Shown here: piece after piece, positions 1-5,883 of the stretch | How positions within the stretch are numbered: position 1 is the stretch's first letter | How the letters are laid out: the number at the start of each line of letters is the position of its first letter | NCBI GenBank assembly: GCA_002710765.1 | Contig: PALK01000035.1 | Location: 8,026 to 14,762, forward strand | Reading direction: 5' to 3' | Origin: Rickettsiales bacterium | Lineage (GTDB): Bacteria; Pseudomonadota; Alphaproteobacteria; Methylaequorales; Methylaequoraceae | Length of the DNA: 6,737 nt | Program-made: the position numbers and the translations under genes | Notes under the pieces: generated by a model | What the model saw: only the letters and a program-made list of their open reading frames with translations | Told to the model about the DNA's origin: nothing | Database searches by the model: none

Positions 1-606
1 AGTCAATCTTTATTTATTGAAATGCAAATAATGAAATCCTCAGGTTTTCAAAAATTTCTTTCTAAAACTATCAAAGATAAATTTAAATATACAGATGAAA
101 GTTGGAGTTCAGGAAATTTATTTAAAATATTTAATAAAGTTCAAAAAAGTTTTATACGAGTTGAATCTGATGAAGTTACTTACCCATTGCATATTATACT
201 ACGATTTAAGATTGAACAAAAAATTATTAAAAATGAAATTAATACTGAAGATATTCCTCAAATTTGGAATTACGAATTTGAAAAACTATTTGGATTCGAA
301 GTTGATAATGATGCAAATGGTTGTTTGCAGGATATTCATTGGTACGCAGGTTTATTTGGCTACTTCCCAACATATACACTTGGTTCATTGATCTCAGCTC
401 AATTAGCTGCAAGTATGAGAAATGAAATAGAAGATCTAGATAGTAAAATTTCTGATGGTCGTTTCAAAGATATAGTCTTATGGTTAAAGAAAAATATTCA
501 TTCAAAAGGTCGTTTTTTTTCAACAGAGGAAATTATAAATCAAGTTACTAATCAGAAATTATCTGACTCTTTTTTTAAGAAGTATATTGTGCGAAAATAT
601 TTATAG
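1..606 (+). CDS. M32 family (Taq-type) metallocarboxypeptidase, C-terminal part
   Basis: Partial gene: the frame is open from base 1 and the first codons read SQSLFIEMQ, which matches the residues just after the HE of the M32 HES(Q/G)S zinc-ligand motif. The start, the HEXXH helix and the third zinc ligand therefore lie to the left of the window. The 201 visible residues hold the other M32 hallmarks: IRVESDE at 154-174 (family consensus IRxxADE, with Ala replaced by Ser), followed by TYPLHIILRFKIE; GCLQDIHW at 319-342; and then GLFGYFPTYTLGSL. Known members are cytoplasmic, zinc- or cobalt-dependent, roughly 500-residue helical carboxypeptidases that trim C-terminal residues from peptides. 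The gene ends in TAG, 23 bases before the next + strand gene, so the two are probably co-transcribed. The internal ATG at base 22 is not the start. Family assignment is firm; substrate is not known. Confidence 0.93.
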   Translation, partial: SQSLFIEMQIMKSSGFQKFLSKTIKDKFKYTDESWSSGNLFKIFNKVQKSFIRVESDEVTYPLHIILRFKIEQKIIKNEINTEDIPQIWNYEFEKLFGFEVDNDANGCLQDIHWYAGLFGYFPTYTLGSLISAQLAASMRNEIEDLDSKISDGRFKDIVLWLKKNIHSKGRFFSTEEIINQVTNQKLSDSFFKKYIVRKYL

Positions 607-629
607 ATATTATTTATAAAAAATAAAAT

Positions 630-1805
630 ATGAACTTTAATTATGATATTTTAGTGATTGGTGGAGGTGCCGCAGGTCTGTTATGTGCGATAGAAGCTGG
701 AAAAAGAGGAAAGAAAGTTTGTTTAATTGAGCATACCTCAAAAATTGGTGAAAAAATTAGGATATCTGGTGGAGGAAAGTGTAACTTTACCAATTTAAAT
801 ATTGGGCATACAAATTTTTTATCTAACAACCCCTACTTTTGTATTTCCGCTCTTAGTCAATATAATCAAAATGATTTTCTTAAATTAGTAAAGGAGTATA
901 AAATTAATTACTTTGAAAAGAAGGATGGGCAGCTTTTTTGTGAAAAATCTTCCTTTGAGATAATAAATATGCTGTTAAATGAGTGTGAAAAATATAATGT
1001 AAATATTAATAAAGAAACTCATATAAATTCGATTTTTAAATCTGACGACAATTTTAATTGTAATTCAAATAAAGGTAATTTTTGCTCAAAGTCCCTAGTT
1101 ATTGCTACTGGTGGACTTTCAATTCCTAAGATTGGTGCAACATCTTTTGGTTATGAAGTTGCTAAGAAATTTAATATTAAAATTATTAAACCAGAACCAG
1201 GATTAGTTCCACTAACTTTCTCAAGTGAAATTCTTAAAATTTGCAAGCAATTAGCTGGTATATCTATCAACGTAAAAGTACTTCTGGATAAAATAATATT
1301 TTCAGAAGGTCTATTATTTACTCACAAGGGTATAAGTGGGCCTGCAATATTACAAATTTCTTCATATTGGAAGAAAAATAAAAAAATTAGTATTAATTTT
1401 TCCCCTGATTTAGTTCTCTTTGATTATATAAAGAGAAAAAAAGGATTAAATTCAAAGCAATCAATAAGTTCAGCTTTATTTGAAATACTTCCAAAAAGAA
1501 TTATTGAAATTTTATTCCAAGTTAAAAATCATAAACTAGCAGAAGTTTCTGATAATGTAATAAGATTAATTTCTGAATCTATTAATAAATGGACAATAGA
1601 ACCAAGTGGAACAGAGGGTTTTAAAATTGCAGAAGTTACTCTTGGAGGAATTGATACATCAGAACTGTCGTCTAAGACAATGGAGTCAAAAAAGGTAAAA
1701 GGTCTATATTTTATTGGAGAAGTAGTAGATGTAACTGGTCATTTAGGAGGTTACAACTTTCAGTGGGCTTGGTCTTCAGGTTATGTTGCGGGTCAAAATG
1801 TTTAA
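630..1805 (+). CDS. BaiN/YhiN (HI0933) family NAD(P)/FAD-dependent oxidoreductase
   Basis: A complete 391-residue flavoprotein. The N terminus has a Rossmann dinucleotide-binding motif, VIGGGAAGLLCAIEAG (G11-x-G13-x-x-G16), with an acidic residue (E34) ending the second strand. It is followed by GEKIRISGGGKCNFTN at about residues 40-55, the signature of the HI0933/YhiN/BaiN family. Further family blocks are ATGGLSIPKIGATSFG, LLFTHKGISGPAILQ and the C-terminal FAD-contacting block FIGEVVDVTGHLGGYNFQWAWSSG. Length is normal for the family (about 390-420). BaiN has been linked to bile-acid metabolism in clostridia, but most members, including those of free-living bacteria, have no established substrate, so I give no reaction beyond FAD-dependent redox. 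The protein is expected in the cytoplasm. No Shine-Dalgarno site precedes the ATG. The start is supported because it sits just before the first beta strand. The stop lies one base from that of the convergent deacetylase gene. Confidence 0.93.
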   Translation: MNFNYDILVIGGGAAGLLCAIEAGKRGKKVCLIEHTSKIGEKIRISGGGKCNFTNLNIGHTNFLSNNPYFCISALSQYNQNDFLKLVKEYKINYFEKKDGQLFCEKSSFEIINMLLNECEKYNVNINKETHINSIFKSDDNFNCNSNKGNFCSKSLVIATGGLSIPKIGATSFGYEVAKKFNIKIIKPEPGLVPLTFSSEILKICKQLAGISINVKVLLDKIIFSEGLLFTHKGISGPAILQISSYWKKNKKISINFSPDLVLFDYIKRKKGLNSKQSISSALFEILPKRIIEILFQVKNHKLAEVSDNVIRLISESINKWTIEPSGTEGFKIAEVTLGGIDTSELSSKTMESKKVKGLYFIGEVVDVTGHLGGYNFQWAWSSGYVAGQNV

Positions 1806-1806
1806 A

Positions 1807-2793
1807 CTAAATCTTTCCATTTAATGCTGAAACATGGGCTATTACTGCTTTTGCATTTCCCTCAAGGTTATAACCTCCTTCAAGAATAGAAACTATTTTA
1901 TCTTCACAAAATTTATGTGCTATTTCCATTACAATTTTAGTTAATTCTATAAAACCTGAGTCAGTAATATCAAAGCAACCAAGTAAATCATTTTTTTTAC
2001 TATCAAAACCTGCTGAGATTAAAATTAGATCTGGCTTAAATTTCTTAGCTTCAGGAACTAAGATTTTTTTAAATTTTTCAATAATCATCTTATCACTTGT
2101 TCCACATGGTAAATGTACATTTATATTATAACCTTTACCAGTTCCTTTACCTTTTTTTGATGGTGAACCTGTACCTGGATAAGCAAATTGATCATGAGTT
2201 GAAAAGAATAAAACGCTTGAATCGTCATAAAATGCAGCCTCAGTTCCATTACCGTGATGATAATCCCAGTCTATTATCAATACTTTTTTAAGTTTATATT
2301 TTTCTTGTGCATACTTAGCAGCTATGGCCACATTATTATAATAACAGAACCCTTCTTCTTGACCTGAATTTAATGCATGATGTCCTGGTGGTCTTGTTGC
2401 ACAAAATATATTTTTGTTTTGCCTATTAGCGACCTTATCAATAGCATTTATGCAAGCCTTAACACCAGCTTTTGCAACTGAATGGGCAATAGGGGATTTC
2501 TTTGCTATTTCTTTAATATGTTCAGCAGTATGAATTTTTTTTATCCATTCAGAAATATCCCCCTTAAAATTTATGTTAGCAGTTATATTTTTAAATCCAG
2601 AGTTTTTTATTGCAGCATTAATATATTCTATTCTTTTAGGCGTTTCTGGATGATTAGGTGCGATATGATGTTTTAAAAAAATAGGATCTATCATTATTAA
2701 AGTATTATTTAATTTTTCAGTTGTTCCAAGACGTTTTTGAAAAAATAGCAAAAGCCCTAAAGTTAATAATTTTAAGAAACCTCTTCTATTCAT
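1807..2793 (-). CDS. HDAC-superfamily deacetylase (acetylpolyamine/AcuC-like) with a twin-arginine-like N terminus
   Basis: A 328-residue zinc hydrolase of the arginase/deacetylase fold. All catalytic parts are visible: the His-His pair in RPPGHHA (H138, H139); zinc ligands D177 and H179 in IIDWDYHHGNGT and D264 in SAGFDS; and the transition-state Tyr, Y308, in LEGGYN. The motif YPGTGSP followed by GYNINVHLPCGTSD is typical of bacterial class II HDAC-like and acetylpolyamine amidohydrolases. The expected role is removal of acetyl groups from a small amine or a protein lysine; the substrate is unknown. Bacterial relatives usually begin near the TLIMIDPIFLKHH strand. Here about 30 residues precede it: MNRRGFLK, which fits the Tat RRxFLK motif, then a hydrophobic stretch (LLTLGLLLFF). 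There is no clear AxA cleavage site, so it may be an uncleaved anchor. The gene lies 67 bases downstream of the FAS1 gene on the same strand. An alternative start at residue 34 would cut into the first beta strand. Confidence 0.93.
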   Translation of the reverse strand: MNRRGFLKLLTLGLLLFFQKRLGTTEKLNNTLIMIDPIFLKHHIAPNHPETPKRIEYINAAIKNSGFKNITANINFKGDISEWIKKIHTAEHIKEIAKKSPIAHSVAKAGVKACINAIDKVANRQNKNIFCATRPPGHHALNSGQEEGFCYYNNVAIAAKYAQEKYKLKKVLIIDWDYHHGNGTEAAFYDDSSVLFFSTHDQFAYPGTGSPSKKGKGTGKGYNINVHLPCGTSDKMIIEKFKKILVPEAKKFKPDLILISAGFDSKKNDLLGCFDITDSGFIELTKIVMEIAHKFCEDKIVSILEGGYNLEGNAKAVIAHVSALNGKI

Positions 2794-2860
2794 TGTTTAA
2801 TAATTCTTTGAGAAATTTAATAATGTCCTTACAAAAAAAATAGTTTCATAAAATAACTTA

Positions 2861-3454
2861 TTAATTAATTTTGGTATTTAACTTCCAAGCTGACACTTCT
2901 TTTTCAGTTCTCATACAACAGGACGTTACAGGATAATCTCTTTGATTTTCTGGAGTTAATCGATCGTCTTGAATGCTTGGTTGAACGAACATAACACAAT
3001 TAATTACATGAACAACACCGTTTTTAGCCATTAAATCTTCTTTAGTTACAATCATATCTTTTACAAAAAGGCTATTAGTTTTATAAATTTGTAATTTTTT
3101 ATTGCTAACTGTTATTTCCGTTGTAAAACCTTTTACATCAAGACTTGTTTTATGACCTGCAAGAATATGATCCATGAATAAGTTTTTACTGAGATGCTCA
3201 ACTGATAATATTTCAGATTTCACAAGCTCAGGTAGTTCATTAAAAGCTTTATTGCTAGGTGCAAATATAGTCCAATTCCATGGTAGTTTTTTTTTTAAAA
3301 CTTTATCAAGTCCAGTTTCAACTAGATAGTTATAAAAAATACTTAAATCTGAATTTTTTTGAATAAGATGAATTACTGATTTTTCAGAGGCAAAAGTGTA
3401 CTTGCCAGAAGAAAAAAATAAAATTGTTAAAATTAATAAGATACGTAAGTGCAC
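2861..3454 (-). CDS. Secreted fasciclin (FAS1) domain protein
   Basis: A 197-residue protein with a Sec-type signal peptide: MHLRILLILTILFFSSG, with likely cleavage after TFA near residue 22. One FAS1 domain spans about residues 26-160, with both conserved blocks present: H1-like WTIFAPSNKAFNELP (61-75) and H2-like NGVVHVINCVMFVQPS (145-160), plus LSKNLFMDHILAG between them. FAS1 domains mediate adhesion or ligand binding outside the cell; the partner here is unknown. A tail of about 37 residues follows the domain and contains an adjacent Cys pair (C179-C180), with a further Cys at 153, so a disulfide or a metal/thiol role is possible. The start codon is GTG, with only a weak GGA ahead; no in-frame ATG lies upstream before a stop. 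A TATAAT at 3472-3467 (minus) lies just 12 bases upstream of the GTG, which would give a very short leader. A micro-gene and terminator lie upstream on the same strand. Confidence 0.9.
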   Translation of the reverse strand: MHLRILLILTILFFSSGKYTFASEKSVIHLIQKNSDLSIFYNYLVETGLDKVLKKKLPWNWTIFAPSNKAFNELPELVKSEILSVEHLSKNLFMDHILAGHKTSLDVKGFTTEITVSNKKLQIYKTNSLFVKDMIVTKEDLMAKNGVVHVINCVMFVQPSIQDDRLTPENQRDYPVTSCCMRTEKEVSAWKLNTKIN

Positions 3455-3560
3455 GGATATAATTCCATTATAAATATAAAATTAAGAATACAATTATTTT
3501 AAAACGAAATAAACAACTTAGCTAAAAAAATCAATATCTATTTTCTTAATTTTCATAAAC

Positions 3561-3588
3561 AAAAAAAAGGGGAGTATTAGTCCCCTTT
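3561..3588 (-). terminator. Rho-independent terminator of the 24-codon transcription unit
   Basis: Read on the minus strand, AAAGGGGA and TCCCCTTT form a perfect 8-bp stem around a 7-base loop (3580-3574) and run directly into a tract of eight T (3568-3561). This is the classic intrinsic terminator layout. The T tract occurs only in the minus-strand reading, so it ends a transcript coming from about 3717, not one from the left. It lies 33 bases after the stop codon of the 24-codon ORF and about 107 bases before the FAS1 start. Confidence 0.85.
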
Positions 3589-3613
3589 CGTATTAAAGTA
3601 ACAACAACTTAAT

Positions 3614-3637
3614 TTTGGTATCTAAATCTTTACCAAA
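3614..3637 (-). other. Small hairpin spanning the stop codon of the 24-codon ORF
   Basis: TTTGGTA (3637-3631) can pair perfectly with TACCAAA (3620-3614), giving a 7-bp stem with a 10-base loop that contains the TAG stop codon. It sits between the coding part and the terminator. It could stabilise the transcript or slow a terminating ribosome. This is an inference from pairing alone, and a stem of this size is not rare in AT-rich DNA. Confidence 0.4.
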
Positions 3638-3696
3638 GGTTGCTCTGATAAATAGTTAAACACGTTAAATTGCGTTGAATCATTAATACTAGACAT
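3622..3696 (-). CDS. 24-residue micropeptide or leader peptide with a perfect Shine-Dalgarno
   Basis: An ATG-TAG ORF of 24 codons starting MSSINDSTQF and ending SEQPLVKI. I recognise no family. The peptide is polar, has no Cys, no signal peptide and no membrane segment, with one Tyr and two Phe in the middle (FNVFNY). The case for translation is the ribosome site: AAAGGAGGTGATC, 13 bases complementary to the standard 16S 3' end, with GGAGG placed 7 bases before the ATG. An extended -10 promoter lies just upstream and a strong terminator just downstream, so the unit is self-contained at about 155 bases. It lacks the E-x3-Y spacing of PqqA and the runs of identical codons seen in amino-acid attenuator leaders. 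It may be a stand-alone micropeptide, a precursor peptide without nearby maturation genes, or a leader for the FAS1 gene about 170 bases downstream. Translation is likely; function is unknown. Confidence 0.65.
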   Translation of the reverse strand: MSSINDSTQFNVFNYLSEQPLVKI

Positions 3697-3698
3697 CA

Positions 3699-3711
3699 GA
3701 TCACCTCCTTT
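3699..3711 (-). promoter_or_regulatory. Perfect 13-base Shine-Dalgarno site
   Basis: On the minus strand AAAGGAGGTGATC is an exact complement of the common bacterial 16S tail GATCACCTCCTTT. It ends two bases before the ATG of the 24-codon ORF, with GGAGG at the optimal 7-base spacing. The other genes here have no or only weak SD sites, so this one stands out and fixes the start. Confidence 0.85.
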
Positions 3712-3723
3712 ATATTGATTAAT

Positions 3724-3732
3724 ATTATAACA
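3724..3732 (-). promoter_or_regulatory. Extended -10 promoter of the 24-codon unit
   Basis: The minus strand reads TGTTATAAT, a consensus -10 hexamer (3729-3724) with the TGn extension. No good -35 box sits at 17 bases, which extended -10 promoters can do without. Transcription would start near 3717, giving a leader of about 20 bases that is mostly the SD site. TATAAT-like strings are common in DNA this AT-rich, so position relative to the SD is the main support. Confidence 0.5.
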
Positions 3733-3826
3733 TAAATATATTATTTATTTTTTAAATAACAAGAATATATTGTAAATGCCTTTCATTTAAATACAACAAT
3801 TAGATACATTATTTAGATGTGATTTT

Positions 3827-3832
3827 TATAAT
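3827..3832 (+). promoter_or_regulatory. Possible -10 box for the SGNH-fold gene
   Basis: A perfect TATAAT lies 21 bases upstream of the ATG at 3854, which would give a short leader. There is no convincing -35 element at the right spacing, and the surroundings are very AT-rich. Some promoter is needed here, because the gene upstream runs the other way. Confidence 0.3.
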
Positions 3833-3853
3833 TAATTATGTATATTTAAAATA

Positions 3854-5203
3854 ATGATGAAAATTTTTAAATATTTATCCATATTTTTTTTATTAATCTT
3901 AATAGCTTTTTTCCTAACGTTTAATATTTCAAAAAAACAGTTTGTGAAAAATAACTATGAGGACCCAAATCTTTGGAACATTTTAATTTATAATAAGATT
4001 ATAAATATGAATGTTAACGATCGATTTATAGCTCATTATTACATTAAAAATAATCAATCAGGTTTCAAAGCCCATTTTAAAACAAATAATTTTGGAATGT
4101 GGTCAGAAAACAATTATAAGTTAAAAAAAGAAAAAAATGAATATAGAATTCTCATTCTTGGGGGTGAACAATCTGCTTCATCAGTTGTTGATATATCATG
4201 GCCTGATTTTTTAGAGAAAAAATTAAATCTCAAAACCAAAAAAAAAAATATATATTATAAAGTCATAAACTGTGGATGGCCAGATGCAGGACCAAAACAT
4301 TATATCGATTATTGGTTAAAGAGAGATTTAAAAATAAACATGATTTACGGTTGCAAAAATTTCAATCCTGATCTTGTTATCGTTGATTTTCCTGAGACTG
4401 ATTTTAATAGAATAGATCTTCAGGGAGGTTTGTCTGGATTATCTTATCGATCAAAGAATGTTTCTGATTTATTTTTAATTGATTACAGAGGTTTTAAAAG
4501 TTGGGTTAGAGCAACTAAAGATTCAATCAATAAAAAAGAGTTTGTTAAATTTACTGACTCAAACATTTTTCCTAACTCAGAATCATTAGATCTTTATTCT
4601 GACAAGAATGCTCTGAGAGATATGAATATAATCGCGTCAAGACCTTTTGGAATGTTTGCTGACAAGGATTTAATTCTAGACAAAGCCGAAGTTGAGAAAC
4701 TACAAAATGAATTAGTAAAAGATTTAATTTTTTCTGTTACATCAAATAAGATGATTATGTTCGAATATCATTTCTATAATGTGCTTAATTTTTTATCTTT
4801 TGGTTCAATAGGTGATATTGATCAAAAAATAAATGTACACAAAATTAGGAACTATGATCCATCTCCAGTTGAAATGAAAATACCTGAAAATATATTTGTT
4901 GAAAAAACTCTGGAGAATTTTCAGTGGTTAAATAAAAATATTGAGAATATTATTTTCTTTCATAATTTTAATTATCCACAAATTAGAGACAATATGAAAT
5001 TTCATTACACTGAGGAACTTTTAAATTTAGATGATTCAATAAATATAATCGATTCACGAAGTCTAATTAACAAAAAAATTAATGATGATGAATTACAATC
5101 ATGGTTCTTGTATCCTTATATGAATGAAAAAATGAGCATTAAAGGTCATTCTATTTATGCTGATATTATTTCAAATTATTTAATCGAAAATCGAGGGTTT
5201 TAA
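3854..5203 (+). CDS. Membrane-anchored SGNH/GDSL-fold protein with degenerate catalytic positions
   Basis: A 449-residue protein with one N-terminal membrane helix or signal anchor (about residues 5-24, LSIFFLLILIAFFLTF), so the rest should face the periplasm. The fold assignment rests on the order of SGNH blocks: YRILILGGEQSASS (98-110) followed by WPDFLEKKL, matching block I (GDS or GGS, then WPxxLExxL); VINCGWPDAG (137-146) for block II; NPDLVIVDFPETDFNR (171-186) for block III; and IKGHSIYADIISNYL near the C terminus for block V. By eye, the nucleophile Ser of block I is replaced by Glu (E105), block III lacks its Asn, and the usual DxxH before the final Gly is absent. It may be a pseudoenzyme, a binding protein, or use Ser107. 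SGNH relatives are esterases or O-acetyl transferases of surface polymers. No Shine-Dalgarno precedes the start; ATG-ATG leaves a one-codon ambiguity. Substrate is unknown. Confidence 0.8.
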   Translation: MMKIFKYLSIFFLLILIAFFLTFNISKKQFVKNNYEDPNLWNILIYNKIINMNVNDRFIAHYYIKNNQSGFKAHFKTNNFGMWSENNYKLKKEKNEYRILILGGEQSASSVVDISWPDFLEKKLNLKTKKKNIYYKVINCGWPDAGPKHYIDYWLKRDLKINMIYGCKNFNPDLVIVDFPETDFNRIDLQGGLSGLSYRSKNVSDLFLIDYRGFKSWVRATKDSINKKEFVKFTDSNIFPNSESLDLYSDKNALRDMNIIASRPFGMFADKDLILDKAEVEKLQNELVKDLIFSVTSNKMIMFEYHFYNVLNFLSFGSIGDIDQKINVHKIRNYDPSPVEMKIPENIFVEKTLENFQWLNKNIENIIFFHNFNYPQIRDNMKFHYTEELLNLDDSINIIDSRSLINKKINDDELQSWFLYPYMNEKMSIKGHSIYADIISNYLIENRGF

Positions 5204-5208
5204 ATTAA

Positions 5209-5231
5209 TTAAACTTTATTAAAAAGTTTAA
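5209..5231 (+). other. Hairpin just after the SGNH-fold gene
   Basis: TTAAACTT (5209-5216) and AAGTTTAA (5224-5231) form a perfect 8-bp stem with a 7-base loop, six bases after the stop codon. There is no T tract after it on either strand, so it is not a standard intrinsic terminator. It may instead mark or protect the 3' end of the mRNA. A weaker stem of 8 bp including one G-T pair (AAATTTGG with CCGAATTT) lies at 5269-5296. I see no gene in 5204-5404. Confidence 0.35.
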
Positions 5232-5404
5232 ATAATTAAAAGAAATTATGGGAACAATCTTTATTACAAAATTTGGGTTGTTAGAAGTCCGAATTTAAAA
5301 AAACTACAAGAAATATAAAATAAGTAAAAGTACCCTTTGAAAATTAAAATAAACTAGTCAAAATATTTAAAAAAAATGAAATCAAATCTAAACAAAAAAC
5401 ATAA

Positions 5405-5587
5405 ATGAAAGAAATTGATGGGTTTGTTGTTTATCTGATTAGTTTAATCGTATGTTTTTTTCTTGACATTACTTTATGGAAAACTGAAATTATCCCAAAC
5501 CTCGATACTTTAGGATTGTTTGTTTTTGGTTTTCCGATAGTTTTTGCTTTTATAATGTGTAGAATTAAAAATGGTATATGGTTTTAA
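5405..5587 (+). CDS. Small hypothetical membrane protein (60 residues)
   Basis: An ATG-TAA ORF of 60 residues that I do not recognise. It has two clear hydrophobic stretches: about residues 7-25 (FVVYLISLIVCFFLDITLW) and 36-52 (LGLFVFGFPIVFAFIMC). They are joined by a short polar linker, KTEIIPNLDT, and followed by a basic end, RIKNGIWF. This is the layout of a two-helix inner-membrane protein. Support is only the composition: Gly, Pro and charged residues fall outside or at the edges of the helices, as in real membrane proteins. No Shine-Dalgarno is seen, but that is normal for this window. It is flanked by noncoding DNA on both sides and has no operon partner within 200 bases. It could be a chance ORF, since T-rich DNA encodes hydrophobic residues by default. 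Confidence 0.5.
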   Translation: MKEIDGFVVYLISLIVCFFLDITLWKTEIIPNLDTLGLFVFGFPIVFAFIMCRIKNGIWF

Positions 5588-5619
5588 TTATTCGTGTATG
5601 AATATTTTCAGAAAGTCTT

Positions 5620-5679
5620 TCACATCATCATTAAAATTATAGTTATGATAGTACCGATCATTATAAATCTAAACATCAT
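5620..5679 (-). CDS. Possible 19-residue hydrophobic peptide ORF
   Basis: On the minus strand, ATG-ATG to TGA encodes a peptide that starts MMFRFIMIGTIITIIL and ends in three Met. It is a single potential membrane helix. AGAGG lies 9 bases upstream of the first ATG, a fair Shine-Dalgarno site. The frame stays open further upstream, back to a stop near 5735, with polar codons reading NQDRLKRSYK just before the Met. It could therefore also be the tail of a decayed or alternatively started gene. No family is recognised and no terminator follows. Weak evidence only. Confidence 0.25.
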   Translation of the reverse strand: MMFRFIMIGTIITIILMMM

Positions 5680-5820
5680 TTTATAAGACCTCTTTAATCT
5701 GTCTTGATTGAAGTTGAAATACGAATATTTTCAATTATAGATTTGATTGAATTAAAATTAGATTCTAATATATTATGATTTTAATATAATATGTCATACA
5801 GAATTATATAAAGATATAAA

Positions 5821-5846
5821 TTTGGTGTACAACTTTGGTGTACAAC
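5821..5846. repeat. Perfect tandem duplication of a 13-bp unit
   Basis: TTTGGTGTACAAC occurs twice head to tail (5821-5833 and 5834-5846), followed by a T run and then TAGGGG. The repeat sits 37 bases before tRNA-Leu. Thirteen identical adjacent bases are far beyond chance in 6.7 kb, even in AT-rich DNA, and the unit is less AT-rich than its surroundings. It could be a replication-slippage duplication, a pair of protein-binding sites upstream of the tRNA operon, or a scar. I cannot decide among these. Confidence 0.85.
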
Positions 5847-5883
5847 TTTTTTAGGGGTTCTTGTAAGTCATTGATTTTACTAT

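Noticed and set aside
95..391. 98-codon + strand ORF inside the carboxypeptidase
   Set aside because: An out-of-frame shadow; the other frame carries the M32 motifs.
641..829. 62-codon minus ORF opposite the flavoprotein N terminus
   Set aside because: Antisense to the Rossmann and GGGKCNFTN motifs, with no protein-like features of its own.
2097..2676. Two 64-codon + strand ORFs opposite the deacetylase
   Set aside because: Both are antisense to conserved HDAC catalytic regions and have low-complexity Tyr/Phe-rich products.
2834..2860. Terminator between the FAS1 and deacetylase genes
   Set aside because: There is a minus-strand T run, but only a 4-bp stem in front of it; too weak to call.
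2865..3625. 17-base near-repeat (16/17) TTAATTTTGGTAT(T/C)TAA at 2865-2881 and 3609-3625
   Set aside because: By rough estimate one such pair is expected by chance in DNA this AT-rich; the reading frames differ in the two copies.
3622..3696. PqqA-like PQQ precursor peptide
   Set aside because: Size fits, but the conserved E-x3-Y arrangement is missing and no pqq genes are nearby.
3699..3711. + strand GATCACCTCCTTT looks like the 3' end of a 16S rRNA gene
   Set aside because: Only 13 bases match, the helix 45 sequence that should precede it is absent, and the minus-strand reading is a correctly spaced SD followed by an ATG.
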